A DNA stretch of 64,000 bases from positions 1 through 64,000 of the forward strand of contig JAJDAF010000036.1 of NCBI GenBank assembly GCA_029261995.1, in the 5' to 3' direction. This document shows, one piece after another, positions 63,600-64,000 of this stretch; positions within the stretch are counted from its first letter, which is position 1, and the number at the start of each line of letters is the position of its first letter. This stretch comes from Candidatus Zhuqueibacterota bacterium. Its GTDB lineage: Bacteria > Zhuqueibacterota > Zhuqueibacteria > Oceanimicrobiales > Oceanimicrobiaceae. The notes beneath the pieces were generated by a model. That model was given only the letters and a program-made list of their open reading frames with translations, did not search any database and was not told the origin of the DNA. A program made the position numbers and the translations under genes.

Positions 63600-64000
63600 C
63601 TACAGCATTTTTACCGGACCATCTGAAAAGCGCTTTCTCTTCTCTTTGAATTTATGCCAAAACGTCTTGTCGAATTGCGTTTTGACTTCCATGACGGCGC
63701 CATCCGTATCAATCTTGATGTCGTTTAGCATGTCTACGGCTTCCCTGTCGTCAGAGACCATCAATTTAGCCATGGCCTTGAAGCCGCTGACCATCTCCGC
63801 GACAGTTTCCGCCTCTTCAGATGTAGTGAAGTTGCCTCTCATGTACAGGTCCGTCTTCTCATCGAAATGTGAGTAGAAGACGATTGATTTTAAATTCTCC
63901 AGCGACTGAGTACCTTGAAACGCTGAGTTCCGGCGCAATTCTCCGGCCCAGTCAGCCGAAAACCCAGAGAGATCCACGACGCCCCAGAGATGCTCTTTGT
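63600..64000 (-). CDS. unidentified protein, N-terminus beyond the window
   Basis: The frame is open to the right edge (KEHLWGVVDLSGFSADWAGELRR at the visible start) and ends at 63600, so at least 133 residues are present and the true start is outside. The sequence alternates beta strands with helices (SIVFYSHFDEKTDLYMRGNF, TSEEAETVAEMVSGFKAMAKLM, IDTDGAVMEVKTQFDKTFWHKF). I do not recognise the family. It probably uses the bidirectional terminator at 63542. Confidence 0.7.
   Translation of the reverse strand, partial: KEHLWGVVDLSGFSADWAGELRRNSAFQGTQSLENLKSIVFYSHFDEKTDLYMRGNFTTSEEAETVAEMVSGFKAMAKLMVSDDREAVDMLNDIKIDTDGAVMEVKTQFDKTFWHKFKEKRKRFSDGPVKML

Overview
The window is chromosomal DNA from a Gram-negative, probably uncultured bacterium. 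A placement in the FCB group near candidate phylum KSB1/Calditrichota-type lineages is an inference. It rests on a giant secreted protein ending in a PNPFNP-type FlgD/type-IX-like tail, a TonB-dependent receptor with a carboxypeptidase-regulatory-like N-terminus, an LpxH-type lipid A hydrolase, a membrane pyrophosphatase and a complete type IV pilus alignment complex. Most genes lie on the minus strand in long, tightly packed operons.

Layout. 1-1.6 kb: an MBOAT acyltransferase broken by an in-frame TGA. 1.9-9.0 kb: type IV pilus genes in the order pilM-pilN (fused), pilO, pilP, pilQ, pilT, headed by a near-perfect sigma-54 promoter. 9.1-15.1 kb: an orphan ECF-type ATPase and a 1,548-residue secreted repeat protein with its own terminator. 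15.3-21.9 kb: yjbQ, a PfkB kinase, argS, rsfS, a UDP-glucuronate decarboxylase, a decayed apbE and a polyprenyl synthase. 22-25.6 kb: three adjacent histidine kinases, one carrying a receiver whose phospho-acceptor Asp is Glu. 26-32 kb: an M20-like protein without metal ligands, nrnA, a beta-propeller protein and an S55 (SpoIVB-like) protein. 32.4-40.2 kb: manB, prmC, prfA, yqhQ, rpmE, rho, folC. 40.5-43 kb: a sigma-54-type promoter and a TonB-dependent receptor on the plus strand. 43.2-53 kb: rsmE, ybbR, a zinc-ribbon protein, rplI, rpsR, ssb, rpsF, hppA, pth, rplY, prs, tRNA-Gln, spoVG and ispE. 53-61 kb: a split bacterial microcompartment (BMC) locus with lpxH and a class A PBP between its two halves. 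61.6-64 kb: secreted proteins of unknown function, the first behind a third sigma-54-type promoter.

The most interesting system is the BMC locus. Two hexameric shell genes (52985-53746) follow an almost consensus sigma-70 promoter. About 3.4 kb away, four overlapping or nearly touching genes encode a phosphohexomutase-family enzyme, a BMC pentamer, DeoC with a likely encapsulation helix plus a Cys-rich segment, and a pyrimidine-nucleoside phosphorylase. Together they suggest a compartment that takes (deoxy)nucleosides through sugar 1-phosphate and 5-phosphate to glyceraldehyde-3-phosphate and acetaldehyde.

Other non-standard structure includes three copies of a 121-123 bp MITE-like element bounded by CTAG, two of which end exactly on the TAG stop codon of a neighbouring gene; three TGGCAT-N5-TTGC sigma-54 promoters, each correctly placed upstream of a gene; and three exact 462-bp-period tandem units inside the giant secreted protein.
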